From the NCBI GenBank assembly GCA_025459355.1, contig JALOQS010000040.1, forward strand, positions 1-53,265: DNA of 53,265 bases, read 5' to 3'. This document shows, in pieces, positions 35,400 through 44,206 of the stretch. The notes beneath the pieces were generated by a model. It saw nothing but the letters and a program-made list of their open reading frames with translations. It was not told the origin of the DNA and ran no database searches. The translations under genes were made by a program, and so were the position numbers. Within the stretch, counting starts at the first letter, position 1. Every line of letters begins with the position of its first letter. Source of the DNA: Pirellula sp. GTDB lineage: Bacteria; Planctomycetota; Planctomycetia; Pirellulales; Pirellulaceae.

Positions 35400-36438
35400 A
35401 ATCCACTCCCAATCCAGGCTTATCACTATTCAACAGATAACCGTCGTCAAACTCCAACCCGCTGGTCGGATCATTGGTGAGATTCAAATGGCTATCGAGA
35501 TCGATAAAGTCGACTAACGATGCGAGCTGATGGGCGGCTGCATTACCGAGAGCCGTGTTGCCATAACATCCAAGCATCGTTTGAAGATTCATTGATCTGG
35601 CGACCGCCAACATTCTTAGCGCTTCGGATAGCCCGCCACATTTCGTGAGCTTGATATTCACGCCATGGCAATGCCTCCCATGTTGAGCAATCTGTTCTGA
35701 ATTGCAACAACTTTCATCCAAGAAGATCGGTAGCTGAGTGCGATCGAATAACTCGGGGAAGCTCGCTACGTTCTCAGGCGCGAGTGGTTGTTCGATGTGA
35801 ACAACACCTCTCGCTCGGAGCCACTCGGACATCTCGATCGCTTGTTCGAGATTCCAACCTCCATTGGCATCAACTCCGATGTAGGCGTGTGCTGGGGCGA
35901 TCTCACGAATGGCATCAAACATGACTTGGTCTGAGTGGATGCCCGAGGGTGAGCCCATTTTGATCTTGATACCGCGGATGGTTCCGAGTTCCAGCCAAGC
36001 CTTTAGTCTATCGACTGCCCCCTGCGGCGTGTTAAGACCGATCGTAACGGAAATGGGGCTTCTCGGGCGAGGCTTGATTCCTAGCAATTTCCAAACGGGA
36101 ATCTTTAACGAATGGCCTGCCCAATCAAAGAGCGCCATATCGATTGCGTTCATAACGGATGAGCCGATGCCCGATTCGATCAATGATTCTTCGATTCCGT
36201 GTCGGTCGAACGGATCACACGTCTCGATCGCAACGGATGCTGTTTCGATATCGGCCAATAGCTTCGGCAGTGACTCGGAATGGCTCGGGATATCGAACTC
36301 GGCCGCTTCGCCTAAACCGACCGCACCATATCCCTGAATCGCAATGATTACCGAATGCGATGAAGCCGCTTTTCCACGACTTATCGCCAACGCAATTTTT
36401 TTTTGCAACTCGAATGTGCGATAAGAGAGAGTTAACAT
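35386..36438 (-). CDS. Enolase-superfamily dipeptide epimerase, DgcA-like
   Basis: The 350-residue protein has the mandelate-racemase/muconate-lactonising fold of the enolase superfamily. GIKIKMG holds the acid/base Lys pair (K158, K160), D190, E216 and D241 are the metal ligands (GVDANGGW, HIEQPL, LDESC), and NIKLTKCGG supplies the opposite Lys (263-266 region). A DLD motif at about 313-315 is typical of dipeptide epimerases that act on L-Ala-D/L-Glu-like substrates. With the overlapping DUF1611 gene it matches the dgcA-dgcN pair for D-glutamate breakdown. The alternative is recycling of peptidoglycan peptides by L-Ala-D/L-Glu epimerisation. It is the first gene of the run. Confidence 0.85.
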   Translation of the reverse strand: MLTLSYRTFELQKKIALAISRGKAASSHSVIIAIQGYGAVGLGEAAEFDIPSHSESLPKLLADIETASVAIETCDPFDRHGIEESLIESGIGSSVMNAIDMALFDWAGHSLKIPVWKLLGIKPRPRSPISVTIGLNTPQGAVDRLKAWLELGTIRGIKIKMGSPSGIHSDQVMFDAIREIAPAHAYIGVDANGGWNLEQAIEMSEWLRARGVVHIEQPLAPENVASFPELFDRTQLPIFLDESCCNSEQIAQHGRHCHGVNIKLTKCGGLSEALRMLAVARSMNLQTMLGCYGNTALGNAAAHQLASLVDFIDLDSHLNLTNDPTSGLEFDDGYLLNSDKPGLGVDYVES

Positions 36439-36817
36439 GTAGCTTGGTTCTGGAGGTTGGGCAAGCGTGTTGCCAAGGGACTCTACGCCATGCGTAAGAC
36501 TGACAGATTAAAATCAAATACGCAATAGACTTTCTGCTGAGTGGCCTCGACCTTGTCGGCGAAGATTTGCCGACTGACCAGCGGGCCCTAACGGGGCGGG
36601 ATCAGTCTATATCTCGATCGCGCATGCTCTTGCTCGGACTCCTTGGCCAGGCAACATTCAATCCGATTCTTTTGCCCAGATTACCTAACCCTACGTTCCC
36701 GATCTTTCGTCTGAATTCATTCCTATTTTGCCGAGATTGAAGCCAAGACGTCCACCGAATCTTTTGGCATAACCGGACAAATCGATTCCTATCGCCAGCT
36801 TTTGACGTGGGGGGAGC
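36439..36817. other. Intergenic region between dgcA-like gene and plus-strand coiled-coil gene
   Basis: This divergent region of 379 bases should hold promoters for both directions. Near the dgcA side, TTGGGCAA...TTGCCAA (about 36457-36476) forms an imperfect inverted repeat. A 6-bp stem GTCGGC/GCCGAC lies at 36555-36574, followed by GGGCCC and GGGGCGGG. I see no open frame with protein-like content. Confidence 0.45.
36555..36574. repeat. GTCGGC/GCCGAC hairpin
   Basis: GTCGGC (36555-36560) and GCCGAC (36569-36574) form a 6-bp stem with an 8-base loop. The sequence around it resembles the stretches at 3554-3573 and 38884-38915, hinting at a degenerate intergenic repeat. Confidence 0.35.
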
Positions 36818-37126
36818 ATGGACACAGAACATGGTCAAACAGGCAGTTGGGATCAATCTGCCCTTTCCGATGATTTTGGCGGCAGAAATGCAACCGACTC
36901 GAACCATGATTCAATGACGAATAGCTTGGAAATCGCTGAGCAAATACAACGAGAGCTCGCGGTATTCGAGCCGGAATTGCCTAATATCGCTCTAGATGAA
37001 GAAGAATTGGCGACGCTCAACGATTTGATTGAGCGTTATGACCGGGTGATTCATGAGCTCGATTTGCTCAACGACCAAATCGAAAACTTGCTGGCGGAAG
37101 AATCGATCAAGGGTTGCGATTCCTAA
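36818..37126 (+). CDS. Small acidic coiled-coil protein, unknown function
   Basis: The 102-residue protein starts at ATG 36818 directly after a purine-rich GGGGGGAGC. A start at 36914 (MTNSLEIAEQ) is an alternative. The first 30 residues are polar and probably disordered. The rest is acidic with heptad-like hydrophobic spacing (LATLNDLIERYDRVIHELDL, LNDQIENLLAEE), suggesting a helical hairpin or coiled coil. There is no signal or membrane segment. Its end overlaps the longest possible frame of purH (from 37114), so the two are probably in one transcript. I do not recognise the family. Confidence 0.6.
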   Translation: MDTEHGQTGSWDQSALSDDFGGRNATDSNHDSMTNSLEIAEQIQRELAVFEPELPNIALDEEELATLNDLIERYDRVIHELDLLNDQIENLLAEESIKGCDS

Positions 37127-37209
37127 GGGTTTTGAGACGATTGGGCGTAAGTTCAAGCGGCCGACTCTGGATCGGCTTACTTCTCGTTCCCAAAAAATCG
37201 AAACTTACT

Positions 37210-38829
37210 GTGGCTCATTCGAATACGACGTACGAAGTTCCTGATCTCTGCTCCATAAAACGGGCTATCATAAGCGTCAGTGATAAGACGGGTCTAGAGA
37301 CCTTTGCACGGGCCCTCGTGGCCGCCGGCGTTGAGTTGTACAGCACGGGTGGCACCAGAAAGTATTTGAGCGATTTAGGGCTCGTTGCTAAAGACGTGGC
37401 GGACTACACAGGTTTCCCAGAGGTGATGGATGGCAGAGTCAAGACGCTCCATCCCAAGATTTTTGGCGGGATCTTGGCTCGTCGAACGGTTTCTGCGGAT
37501 CGAGAAGCCATGGAAACTCATGCGATTGCGGCTTTCGATCTGGTCGTGGTCAATCTTTACCCCTTTGAAGCCACGATTGCCAAGGAAGGGGTGACGGCTG
37601 CAGAAGCGATCGAACAGATTGATATTGGAGGGCCGAGCTTGATCCGTGCTGCGGCAAAGAATCATGCATTTGTTGCCGTTGCGACGAGTCCTAGTCAATA
37701 CGACCGAATTATTGACCAAGTGTCTTCTATGGCGGGAACAAATTTTTCGTTGCGAAGACAATTGGCGGCAGAGTGCTTTGCAGAGACCGCGCGTTACGAC
37801 AGCAGTATCGCTCAATATATGTCACAGCAGCTCGAATCAGCGACGCGACTTGAGGATGCCGCCGCCTTTCCCGCCAGCATGACCATTCCGATGCAACTAG
37901 TCACGACACTTCGATATGGCGAAAACCCTCATCAGCTAGCAGCTTTGTATCGATTGCCTGGTAAACAACCGGGGACACTCGTTGACGCAGAGCAACTGAA
38001 TGGCAAAGAGTTGTCGTTCAACAATCTACTTGATCTTGATGCGGCATTTAGCATGGTGCGATGCTTTACCAAGCCATCTTGTGTTGTGATCAAGCACAAT
38101 AATCCCTGCGGTGCTGCGTCTGCACACAAGCCTTCGTTTGCCTGTCGCAAAGCCTTGGCGGGTGATCCGTTAAGTGCTTTTGGCGGGATTCTGGGGTTCA
38201 ATGGAACCGTTGATGAAGAGACGGCAGAGGTACTTAGCGAGCCTGGTTTATTTCTAGAGGCCATCGTCGCGCCTGCTTTTACCGCCGGGGCATTGGAGAT
38301 ACTAAAGACCAAACCAAAGTGGCGAGAGAATGTTCGGCTGATGGCGACGGGCGATTATGGCCCACAAGCGATCGAAAGGAATTTCAAGCTAATAAGCGGT
38401 GGTGCGCTCGTTCAAGTTGCCGATAACCAGCCGCCAACCAACTTGAATTGGACAACCGTAACCGAGGTCGCAGTGGCTGATGAGTTGTGGGATGACATCG
38501 CATTTGGTTGGGAAATGGTGCGGCATGTCAAGAGTAACGCAATTGTGCTGGCACGCGACGCGGCTTTGGTGGGCGTGGGAGCTGGGCAGATGAGTCGTGT
38601 GGATAGCGTGGAAATCGCGATTGAGAAAGCGGGAGACCGTTCGCACGGAAGTATTCTCGCGTCAGATGCGTTCTTTCCCTTTCCCGATTCCATCCAGCGA
38701 GCTGCTCAAGCGGGCATTATCGCAATCATTCAACCAGGAGGCTCTAAAAAGGATCCTGAAGTCATTGCGGCTTGCAACGAACATCGAATCCCGATGATTT
38801 TCACGGGCCAGCGACATTTCCGCCACTAA
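37210..38829 (+). CDS. purH: Bifunctional AICAR formyltransferase/IMP cyclohydrolase
   Basis: This enzyme makes IMP in the last two steps of purine synthesis. The N-terminal cyclohydrolase domain begins [19 protein letters not shown] and has [27 protein letters not shown] and [14 protein letters not shown]. The C-terminal formyltransferase domain has [15 protein letters not shown], the catalytic [23 protein letters not shown], and [13 protein letters not shown] and [11 protein letters not shown] near the end. I chose GTG 37210, giving 539 residues against about 529 in E. coli. A TTG at 37114 would add 32 residues without family support. No clear Shine-Dalgarno sequence is seen at either start. 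Confidence 0.95.
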   Translation: MAHSNTTYEVPDLCSIKRAIISVSDKTGLETFARALVAAGVELYSTGGTRKYLSDLGLVAKDVADYTGFPEVMDGRVKTLHPKIFGGILARRTVSADREAMETHAIAAFDLVVVNLYPFEATIAKEGVTAAEAIEQIDIGGPSLIRAAAKNHAFVAVATSPSQYDRIIDQVSSMAGTNFSLRRQLAAECFAETARYDSSIAQYMSQQLESATRLEDAAAFPASMTIPMQLVTTLRYGENPHQLAALYRLPGKQPGTLVDAEQLNGKELSFNNLLDLDAAFSMVRCFTKPSCVVIKHNNPCGAASAHKPSFACRKALAGDPLSAFGGILGFNGTVDEETAEVLSEPGLFLEAIVAPAFTAGALEILKTKPKWRENVRLMATGDYGPQAIERNFKLISGGALVQVADNQPPTNLNWTTVTEVAVADELWDDIAFGWEMVRHVKSNAIVLARDAALVGVGAGQMSRVDSVEIAIEKAGDRSHGSILASDAFFPFPDSIQRAAQAGIIAIIQPGGSKKDPEVIAACNEHRIPMIFTGQRHFRH

Positions 38830-39050
38830 AGATCGTGCGATAGAGTCGGGACGCGATCTCCGTGATCATTAATGATTTGCTGGTGGTCGGCAGTTTTACC
38901 GGTCAGCGGCCACTCGATAGTTGAATAACTGAACCATTCGGATCAGCAAGCACAACGGGAACAATCGGATCGACTTGCGAATCCGGCACAGCTCAAACTT
39001 TTAGGGCTTTGTCCCTCTAATTGACAAACCTTAACGGGCGTTTCCCTAGA

Positions 39051-39079
39051 TTGATGGGAACGTTCGCTTAAACTATAGA
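39051..39079 (+). promoter_or_regulatory. Candidate sigma-70-type promoter for the wzc-like gene
   Basis: TTGATG (39051-39056) and TATAGA (39074-39079) are spaced by exactly 17 bases and resemble the -35 and -10 consensus. A TTGACA at 39021-39026 lies close by but has poor spacing to any -10 box. Confidence 0.5.
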
Positions 39080-39102
39080 GTCTAAACGGTTCGGCCTGAA
39101 AC

Positions 39103-39149
39103 GCGGAGGTTGGGCACAACCCCGCCCGCAAGAAGTCTTTCTACTTCTT
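39103..39149 (+). promoter_or_regulatory. Two consecutive hairpins in the leader of the wzc-like gene
   Basis: The first hairpin is GCGG-A-GGTTG (39103-39112), loop GGCA, CAACC-CCGC (39117-39125), nine pairs with one bulged A. The second is AAGAAGT (39130-39136), loop CTTTCT, ACTTCTT (39143-39149), seven pairs followed by one more T. They lie between the promoter candidate and the start codon, so they may affect transcript elongation or stability. Confidence 0.5.
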
Positions 39150-39202
39150 TGTGGATGCCTGCCGTTTGGAATTTTGACGGAATCAGTACGTTTTTGATTG
39201 TA

Positions 39203-41668
39203 ATGGAAATGGAACCTACTCAGAACACAAACGACCCGCAGCAGCAAGTTCAGAGCTTGCAACAACCACAAGGTCCCGACATTGTTAAGCTGCTTTGGAG
39301 ATGGAAATGGTTGCCAATTCTCGGAGGCGCGATCGGATTAACCGTAGGTTATTTGATTTACAATCAGCAGCCCCCTCAGTACCAAGCTTACGCGCTGATA
39401 AACGTCGAAGCGCCCGGCATGAGACAACTCCCTCTCGATGCAGGGGGAATGTACATGGCTCAAAAAGGGATTTCTGACGAACTCATCGTGATCCGAAGCT
39501 CAAAGGTGCTGGACCAAGCGATCAGACAAGGGAGTCTCAACAATCATCCAAAACTAGCCGGCCGATCGAACCAAGAAATAATCGAATGGCTTAAAAAAGA
39601 AAAGGTGCTAGACACGAAACTAGCGAGCAAAGACCAAGACACCAATGTGGTCCAAGTCAGTGTAACATCCGATGACGCCGAGCTATCCGGAAAAGCTCTT
39701 GAAGCGGTCGTGCGTGGTTATCAAGAATACGTCTCCGAAAAATTGGAGTCATCGTCCACGGATGCTATCAACGCACTTCGAAAATACAATGACCAATACG
39801 AACGGGAAAAAGAAGACTCCATCCGGGACACCGAGCTGCTGAAACGCAACAAAGACCTTCTTTGGGTCGAGGGTAAGCCACAAGATCCGCTCGCCGCTAA
39901 ACTCCTTGCATTGCAAACGTCGATCATTCAGGTTGAGTCCAAAGCCAGCGGTCTCGGGTCGCTCCTTGAGCAAGTGAAGGAGGCGCAAGCCAACGGTCGT
40001 CCAGTGGAGTCCATTCTAAGATTGATCGCATCGAGTTCGACCGAAACGATGGATCGACTAGCCGAGTCTGCTAATTCCAAGCTTGGTTTTGAAGAAGTGC
40101 GAATGTCGCGTAGTGCTATCCTGGCGTTTGAGAACACCGAGGTCGCGCCCATTCGTCGATCGTTAAAGCTCGAATTGGAAAACTTGGGAGAAGAGCACCC
40201 GACCGTTAAGAACATCCGCCAAAAACTGAAACTGCTCGAAGAAGAGTTGGATTCTCGCAGGAAAGACTTGGTGACTCTGGAGGAAAGCTTTAACAAGATG
40301 ATGGGAGAGCAAGCAGCCGACGCTCTGCCCAGTGTGGAGATGCAGCTTAAAACGAGCGTCATAGCGCTGAATGAAGAATTGGCTCGATTGAATCGCGAAA
40401 AGATGAAGTACACAGAAGAGGTTGAAACCATTCGACCTCGCGTTCAAGAAAACTCGCGATCGATTGCCAGCTTTCTCCAAAGCCAAGCTAGCTTGGAAGC
40501 TCTCGGTAAAACGAGCGAAGAAATTAGTGCTGCGGTCAACAAGTTAGTGGCGGCCACAGATTACAACCAGAAAACGATCCGAGTGCTTGAACAATCATCT
40601 CTCGGTGTTTTTGTTGGCCCTCAACTGATCCGCTATCTGGGTATTGGTGGGTTTCTAGGCTTTGCCGCATTTTGTGGACTAGCTTATCTGTTGGAACTCG
40701 CCGACCGGTCGTATCGTGGACCAGACGAAATCGCTTCCGATCTCGGCATGCCAATCATCGGCCACTTGCCTCTAACGAGTCTCGCAAACAACAAGCGAGT
40801 GGATATCAAAATTGACAGCTCCGTTGTTACGGTCCACAAATCAAAATCGTCGGTCAGCGAAGCATTTCGAGGTATTCGCACCGCTTTGTTCTTCAACAAT
40901 CAACAGGGGAACCTGAAGGTTATACAAGTCACCAGCCCCATCCCTGGGGACGGGAAATCGACGATAGCCGCTAATGTTGCCGTTTCGATCGCCCAGTCGG
41001 GCCGCAAGGTTTGCTTGGTCGATTGCGACTTAAGACGACCTCGGGTTTCAAAGATTTTTGGTGTGGGCTCCGATGTCGGATTGGTTCAAGTCATCTCTGA
41101 TAAATCAAAGCTAGACGAAGCTGTCCAACCCTCAAGCGTCGAGAATCTGTTTGTTCTTTCCTGCGGGCGAAGACCGGCTAACCCGGCCGAATTGCTGTCG
41201 AGTGAACGGTTCCAAGCGATCATTAGCGAGCTTCGCACTAAGTTTGACTACGTCATTCTTGATACTCCGCCCGTTTTGGTCGTCAGCGATCCAGCCACCG
41301 TCGCTCCTATCGCTGACGGTGTTATACTCACCGTACGGCTTCGAAGAAATTTGAAACCAATCGCCATCCGAGCTTCGCAAATGCTTCATGCTATGAATGC
41401 AAACATGATTGGAGTGGTGGTCAACGGAGTTGGTGTTGGTGCGAACGGCTACGGCTACGGCGGTTACCGATATGACGCTTACAACAACTCGTACGGCGCT
41501 AAAGGTTACGGCAAATCTGGATATGGTGGGTATGGCTATGGAGCCACATACCAGTATGGTGGCTATTATGGCGGATCAATGGTCGGACGAGATTACTACT
41601 CCGACGACGTGCCGAAACCTGCTCAAAAGAAGCTTGCATCTACCTCCGAGGCGAAATCGGCTGAATGA
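39203..41668 (+). CDS. Wzc-type polysaccharide co-polymerase with tyrosine autokinase
   Basis: From ATG 39203 the protein has 821 residues; starts at 39209 and upstream 39110 are possible. The N-terminal Wzz domain has a first membrane span (LPILGGAIGLTVGYLIY) after a short cytoplasmic part, then long coiled-coil helices and a second span (YLGIGGFLGFAAFCGLAYLL). The cytoplasmic kinase domain has VTSPIPGDGKSTIAANVA (Walker A), VCLVDCDLRRPRV (A') and DYVILDTPPVLV (Walker B). The C-terminus is a Gly/Tyr-rich tail (YGYGGYRYDAYNNSYG and onward, about 20 Tyr), the site of autophosphorylation in this family. It controls length and export of an exopolysaccharide. The next gene overlaps by ATGA. Confidence 0.93.
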   Translation: MEMEPTQNTNDPQQQVQSLQQPQGPDIVKLLWRWKWLPILGGAIGLTVGYLIYNQQPPQYQAYALINVEAPGMRQLPLDAGGMYMAQKGISDELIVIRSSKVLDQAIRQGSLNNHPKLAGRSNQEIIEWLKKEKVLDTKLASKDQDTNVVQVSVTSDDAELSGKALEAVVRGYQEYVSEKLESSSTDAINALRKYNDQYEREKEDSIRDTELLKRNKDLLWVEGKPQDPLAAKLLALQTSIIQVESKASGLGSLLEQVKEAQANGRPVESILRLIASSSTETMDRLAESANSKLGFEEVRMSRSAILAFENTEVAPIRRSLKLELENLGEEHPTVKNIRQKLKLLEEELDSRRKDLVTLEESFNKMMGEQAADALPSVEMQLKTSVIALNEELARLNREKMKYTEEVETIRPRVQENSRSIASFLQSQASLEALGKTSEEISAAVNKLVAATDYNQKTIRVLEQSSLGVFVGPQLIRYLGIGGFLGFAAFCGLAYLLELADRSYRGPDEIASDLGMPIIGHLPLTSLANNKRVDIKIDSSVVTVHKSKSSVSEAFRGIRTALFFNNQQGNLKVIQVTSPIPGDGKSTIAANVAVSIAQSGRKVCLVDCDLRRPRVSKIFGVGSDVGLVQVISDKSKLDEAVQPSSVENLFVLSCGRRPANPAELLSSERFQAIISELRTKFDYVILDTPPVLVVSDPATVAPIADGVILTVRLRRNLKPIAIRASQMLHAMNANMIGVVVNGVGVGANGYGYGGYRYDAYNNSYGAKGYGKSGYGGYGYGATYQYGGYYGGSMVGRDYYSDDVPKPAQKKLASTSEAKSAE

Positions 41669-42954
41669 AATCAGTCTGCGTCATCAACGTCGTAGGGCTT
41701 ACACCTGAGCTTTTAAAGTATGCCCCTAACATTGCGGCCATAGGAACATCTGTTCCGTGGTCGCCTCCGGTCCCCGCTGTTACGTGTACTTCGCAAGCGA
41801 CATTGCTGACGGGTGAGTTACCATCGTCACACGGTATTGTTGCGAATGGCTGGTACTACAGAGAGACCTCTGAAGTACGGTTTTGGCAGCAATCCAGAAA
41901 CTTGATCGATTGCCCAAAATTGCTTTACGATGGGATCGAGACAGCCAAACTCTTTTGGTGGTTCAATCAACATTCCGGCGTTCGCTGGAGTGTTACTCCC
42001 AAACCACACTACGGCTGCGACGGCTCCAAGGTGTTCGACATCTTGGACAAAACAGATTGCAACCTAACCAATGAACTTGGACCGTTCCCCTTCTTCACTT
42101 TTTGGGGGCCTAATGCCGGTTTGCCATGCAGCGGATGGATTTCCAAAGCTGCTTCCGTAGTTGTTCGCAAGAACAAGCCTCAGCTGACTCTGGTTTATCT
42201 GCCTCATCTCGACTACGACTTTCAACGCTTTACCACTCCCGATCCAAAGCGAGTCGCCGAAGTCGATCAATGTGCCAAGCGAATAATCGATGCATGTGGA
42301 GATGTCGGAACCACCCCCATCGTGGTCTCGGAATATGGTTTGGTACCAGTGCATCGCCCCGTTTACATCAATCGAATCTTGCGAAACGCCGATCTGCTCG
42401 ACGTGAGAGACGGTCCTTTTGGTGAGATGCTTATGCCAGGCGATTCTCAGGCCTTTGCTGTGGCGGACCACCAAGTGGCACATGTTTATGTTCGAGCCAA
42501 AGAAAACATCCCCCGAGTGCGCGCGTTGCTAGAATCCTCTGAAGGAATAGAACAAGTTGTTGCGCCTGAGGACATCGGCTTGGCGCACTCGCGATCAGGT
42601 GACCTGATTGCTTTGGCTAAACCGGACGCTTGGTTCTGTTACTACTACTGGCTGGACGATCGTTATGCTCCCGATTTTGCGAGAACGGTGGATATTCATC
42701 GCAAACCTGGATACGATCCGGTCGAGTTGTTTATGACTTCGAAAACTCGAGCCATGGCTAGACTGCTTCAAAAGAAGCTTGGGTTTAGATACAAAATGGA
42801 TGTGATTCCTCTCGATGCCAATCTGGTTAAGGGGAGCCACGGTGTGCTTACATCTCCAGAGAAAGGTCCGCTCATCATCGCGCCTAATCCCCCGAATAAG
42901 ATGGTCCACTTCGCAAACTACATTCGTGGTTTGCTAGGCAAGTCGCCTCTTTAA
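41665..42954 (+). CDS. Type I phosphodiesterase/nucleotide pyrophosphatase-like protein
   Basis: The 429-residue protein starts within the stop of the kinase gene (ATGA). VCVINVVGLTPELL, then PPVPAVTCTSQATLLTGELPSSHGIVANGWYY, is the N-terminal block of the alkaline-phosphatase superfamily; the Thr in TCTSQATLLTG is the likely nucleophile. LTLVYLPHLDYDFQ, IVVSEYGLV, and C-terminal KGSHGV supply metal-binding Asp and His residues. There is no signal peptide, so it is cytoplasmic. The substrate may be a nucleotide or a phosphodiester on a lipid carrier. Coupling to the Wzc-type kinase suggests a role in glycan synthesis, but enzymes of this type are common in other contexts. Confidence 0.85.
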   Translation: MKSVCVINVVGLTPELLKYAPNIAAIGTSVPWSPPVPAVTCTSQATLLTGELPSSHGIVANGWYYRETSEVRFWQQSRNLIDCPKLLYDGIETAKLFWWFNQHSGVRWSVTPKPHYGCDGSKVFDILDKTDCNLTNELGPFPFFTFWGPNAGLPCSGWISKAASVVVRKNKPQLTLVYLPHLDYDFQRFTTPDPKRVAEVDQCAKRIIDACGDVGTTPIVVSEYGLVPVHRPVYINRILRNADLLDVRDGPFGEMLMPGDSQAFAVADHQVAHVYVRAKENIPRVRALLESSEGIEQVVAPEDIGLAHSRSGDLIALAKPDAWFCYYYWLDDRYAPDFARTVDIHRKPGYDPVELFMTSKTRAMARLLQKKLGFRYKMDVIPLDANLVKGSHGVLTSPEKGPLIIAPNPPNKMVHFANYIRGLLGKSPL

Positions 42955-42991
42955 GCATGCCGACACAAACCGACATTTCTGTTCGATCCGT

Positions 42992-44017
42992 CTAAAATCG
43001 GCCAACATAACGATAGGGAACTCTGCCTTGGTTTCTCTCCCGCTTAGAGTTTACCCATGCACGCCATGCGATGATGCCGCGATTGGCAACTCGGTGGATT
43101 GTTTTCCACTTCTTGGTCGCGAGCAAGATTCTCTCCGCTTTCCCGAAAGCCTGTCCTTGTTTTTCTGGAATTGATTCGTTTTCAGAAACTTTGGAATCGT
43201 CTGTACTGGATTGCCATGTGTCGACGTAAAAAGATTGCTGCGGCGTTTGAGGAGGCACTGAAGTCACTTTTCTGATTACGGCATAAGTCAACCACAAAGC
43301 ACCATCGAGTCTTCCGAGTGGCAGCCAATTACGATTCGTGCTGAGACAATCATACACATCCCACGCACCTCGTACGAAATCCCCCTTCATTCGACAAAGC
43401 CAAAGCTTCTCGATCTCACATCCATTGGCTCGATAAAAGTCTGCGAATAGAGCTGGAGAAACACTATAAAACCCGTGATTAACGGCGTTCGATGTCGGAG
43501 TCAAATGGATGATTCGACCGCCAACCTTTGCCATCTGTAAACAGTGCTGCATGGCTCGGCCAATTTCGAAAATATGCTCAATCGTTCCACTATCCAGAAT
43601 AAGATCAAAGGAGTCTCTGAGGTGGAGCGGAGTCTCGGCAGAGTTAAGGTCCAATCTCTCTTCGGCTCCTTCGTAGTCGGATCGATCCATGCGAACCGAT
43701 TGTTCGAAGCCTAAAAATTCAAAGAGGGAATCATCCGACAAATAACCGGCGTCTCTCAGAACGGGGTCGCGATGCAGTTTCGGAACGATATCGTGAAAGA
43801 CGCCGCCTTGAGATGCGCCACCTTGATAGGCAGCGTCTTGATAGGCAGCGTCTTGATAGGCAGCGTGAGTGGCGGCCGGTAGGTTCTTCGCTAAAGCTTT
43901 GATCTCGTCCAAGGTCGCGTAGACGTGTTGGCGACCTAATGTTCCAATACGACCACGCCACGGCGAAGTAGCAGCTTCGTGAATCAATAAGTGAATCGCA
44001 GCTCGTGGCAGCCCCAT
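42992..44017 (-). CDS. SAM-dependent methyltransferase with short tandem repeats
   Basis: From ATG 44017 the protein has 341 residues; a TTG at 44026 is an alternative. The middle part has FDLILDSGTIEHIFEIGRAMQHCLQMAKVGG and RIIHLTPTSNAVNHGFYSVSP, the pattern of a methyltransferase 11-type domain (the motif IV-V region with 'D.GTIEHI'). The classic glycine-rich motif I is not clear: the segment FEFLGFEQSVRMDRSDYEGA stands in its place, so it may be degenerate. Residues about 50-75 hold a tandem repeat (AAYQD units). The gene lies convergently between the phosphodiesterase and a glycosyltransferase; methylation of a surface glycan is plausible. Confidence 0.72.
   Translation of the reverse strand: MGLPRAAIHLLIHEAATSPWRGRIGTLGRQHVYATLDEIKALAKNLPAATHAAYQDAAYQDAAYQGGASQGGVFHDIVPKLHRDPVLRDAGYLSDDSLFEFLGFEQSVRMDRSDYEGAEERLDLNSAETPLHLRDSFDLILDSGTIEHIFEIGRAMQHCLQMAKVGGRIIHLTPTSNAVNHGFYSVSPALFADFYRANGCEIEKLWLCRMKGDFVRGAWDVYDCLSTNRNWLPLGRLDGALWLTYAVIRKVTSVPPQTPQQSFYVDTWQSSTDDSKVSENESIPEKQGQAFGKAERILLATKKWKTIHRVANRGIIAWRAWVNSKRERNQGRVPYRYVGRF
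43807..43866 (-). repeat. 15-base tandem repeat in the methyltransferase gene
   Basis: CTTGATAGGCAGCGT occurs three times in perfect tandem (43822-43836, 43837-43851, 43852-43866) and a degenerate fourth copy occupies 43807-43821. The unit encodes five residues (AAYQD) on the minus strand, so copy-number change keeps the frame. Confidence 0.9.
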
Positions 44018-44206
44018 ACCAGACAATCATCCCCTAAAATACCAAAGCCAGCGGACCATTCGTCAACGCACCACAAGCTTCCGATCAATACTCCTGACCC
44101 GCACTCTCAGTGTACTTGGGTCACAGTTTTTGGATAGGCGGCTTATTGGCTCGGTGACTCAATTGCAGATCGAATCAGAACACATCTAGAGACCCATGCT
44201 ACCTTG

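Larger units (their letters stand above)
38830..39202 (+). other. Long leader/intergenic region before the tyrosine-kinase gene
   Basis: These 373 bases contain no protein-like frame. They hold a repeat-like stretch near 38884-38915, a promoter candidate at 39051-39079 and two tandem hairpins (39103-39125, 39130-39149) listed separately. The transcript from that promoter would carry a leader of roughly 115 bases. Confidence 0.55.

Noticed and set aside
43807-43866. Tandem repeat considered as a CRISPR remnant
   Set aside because: The units are adjacent without spacers and in frame inside a coding region.
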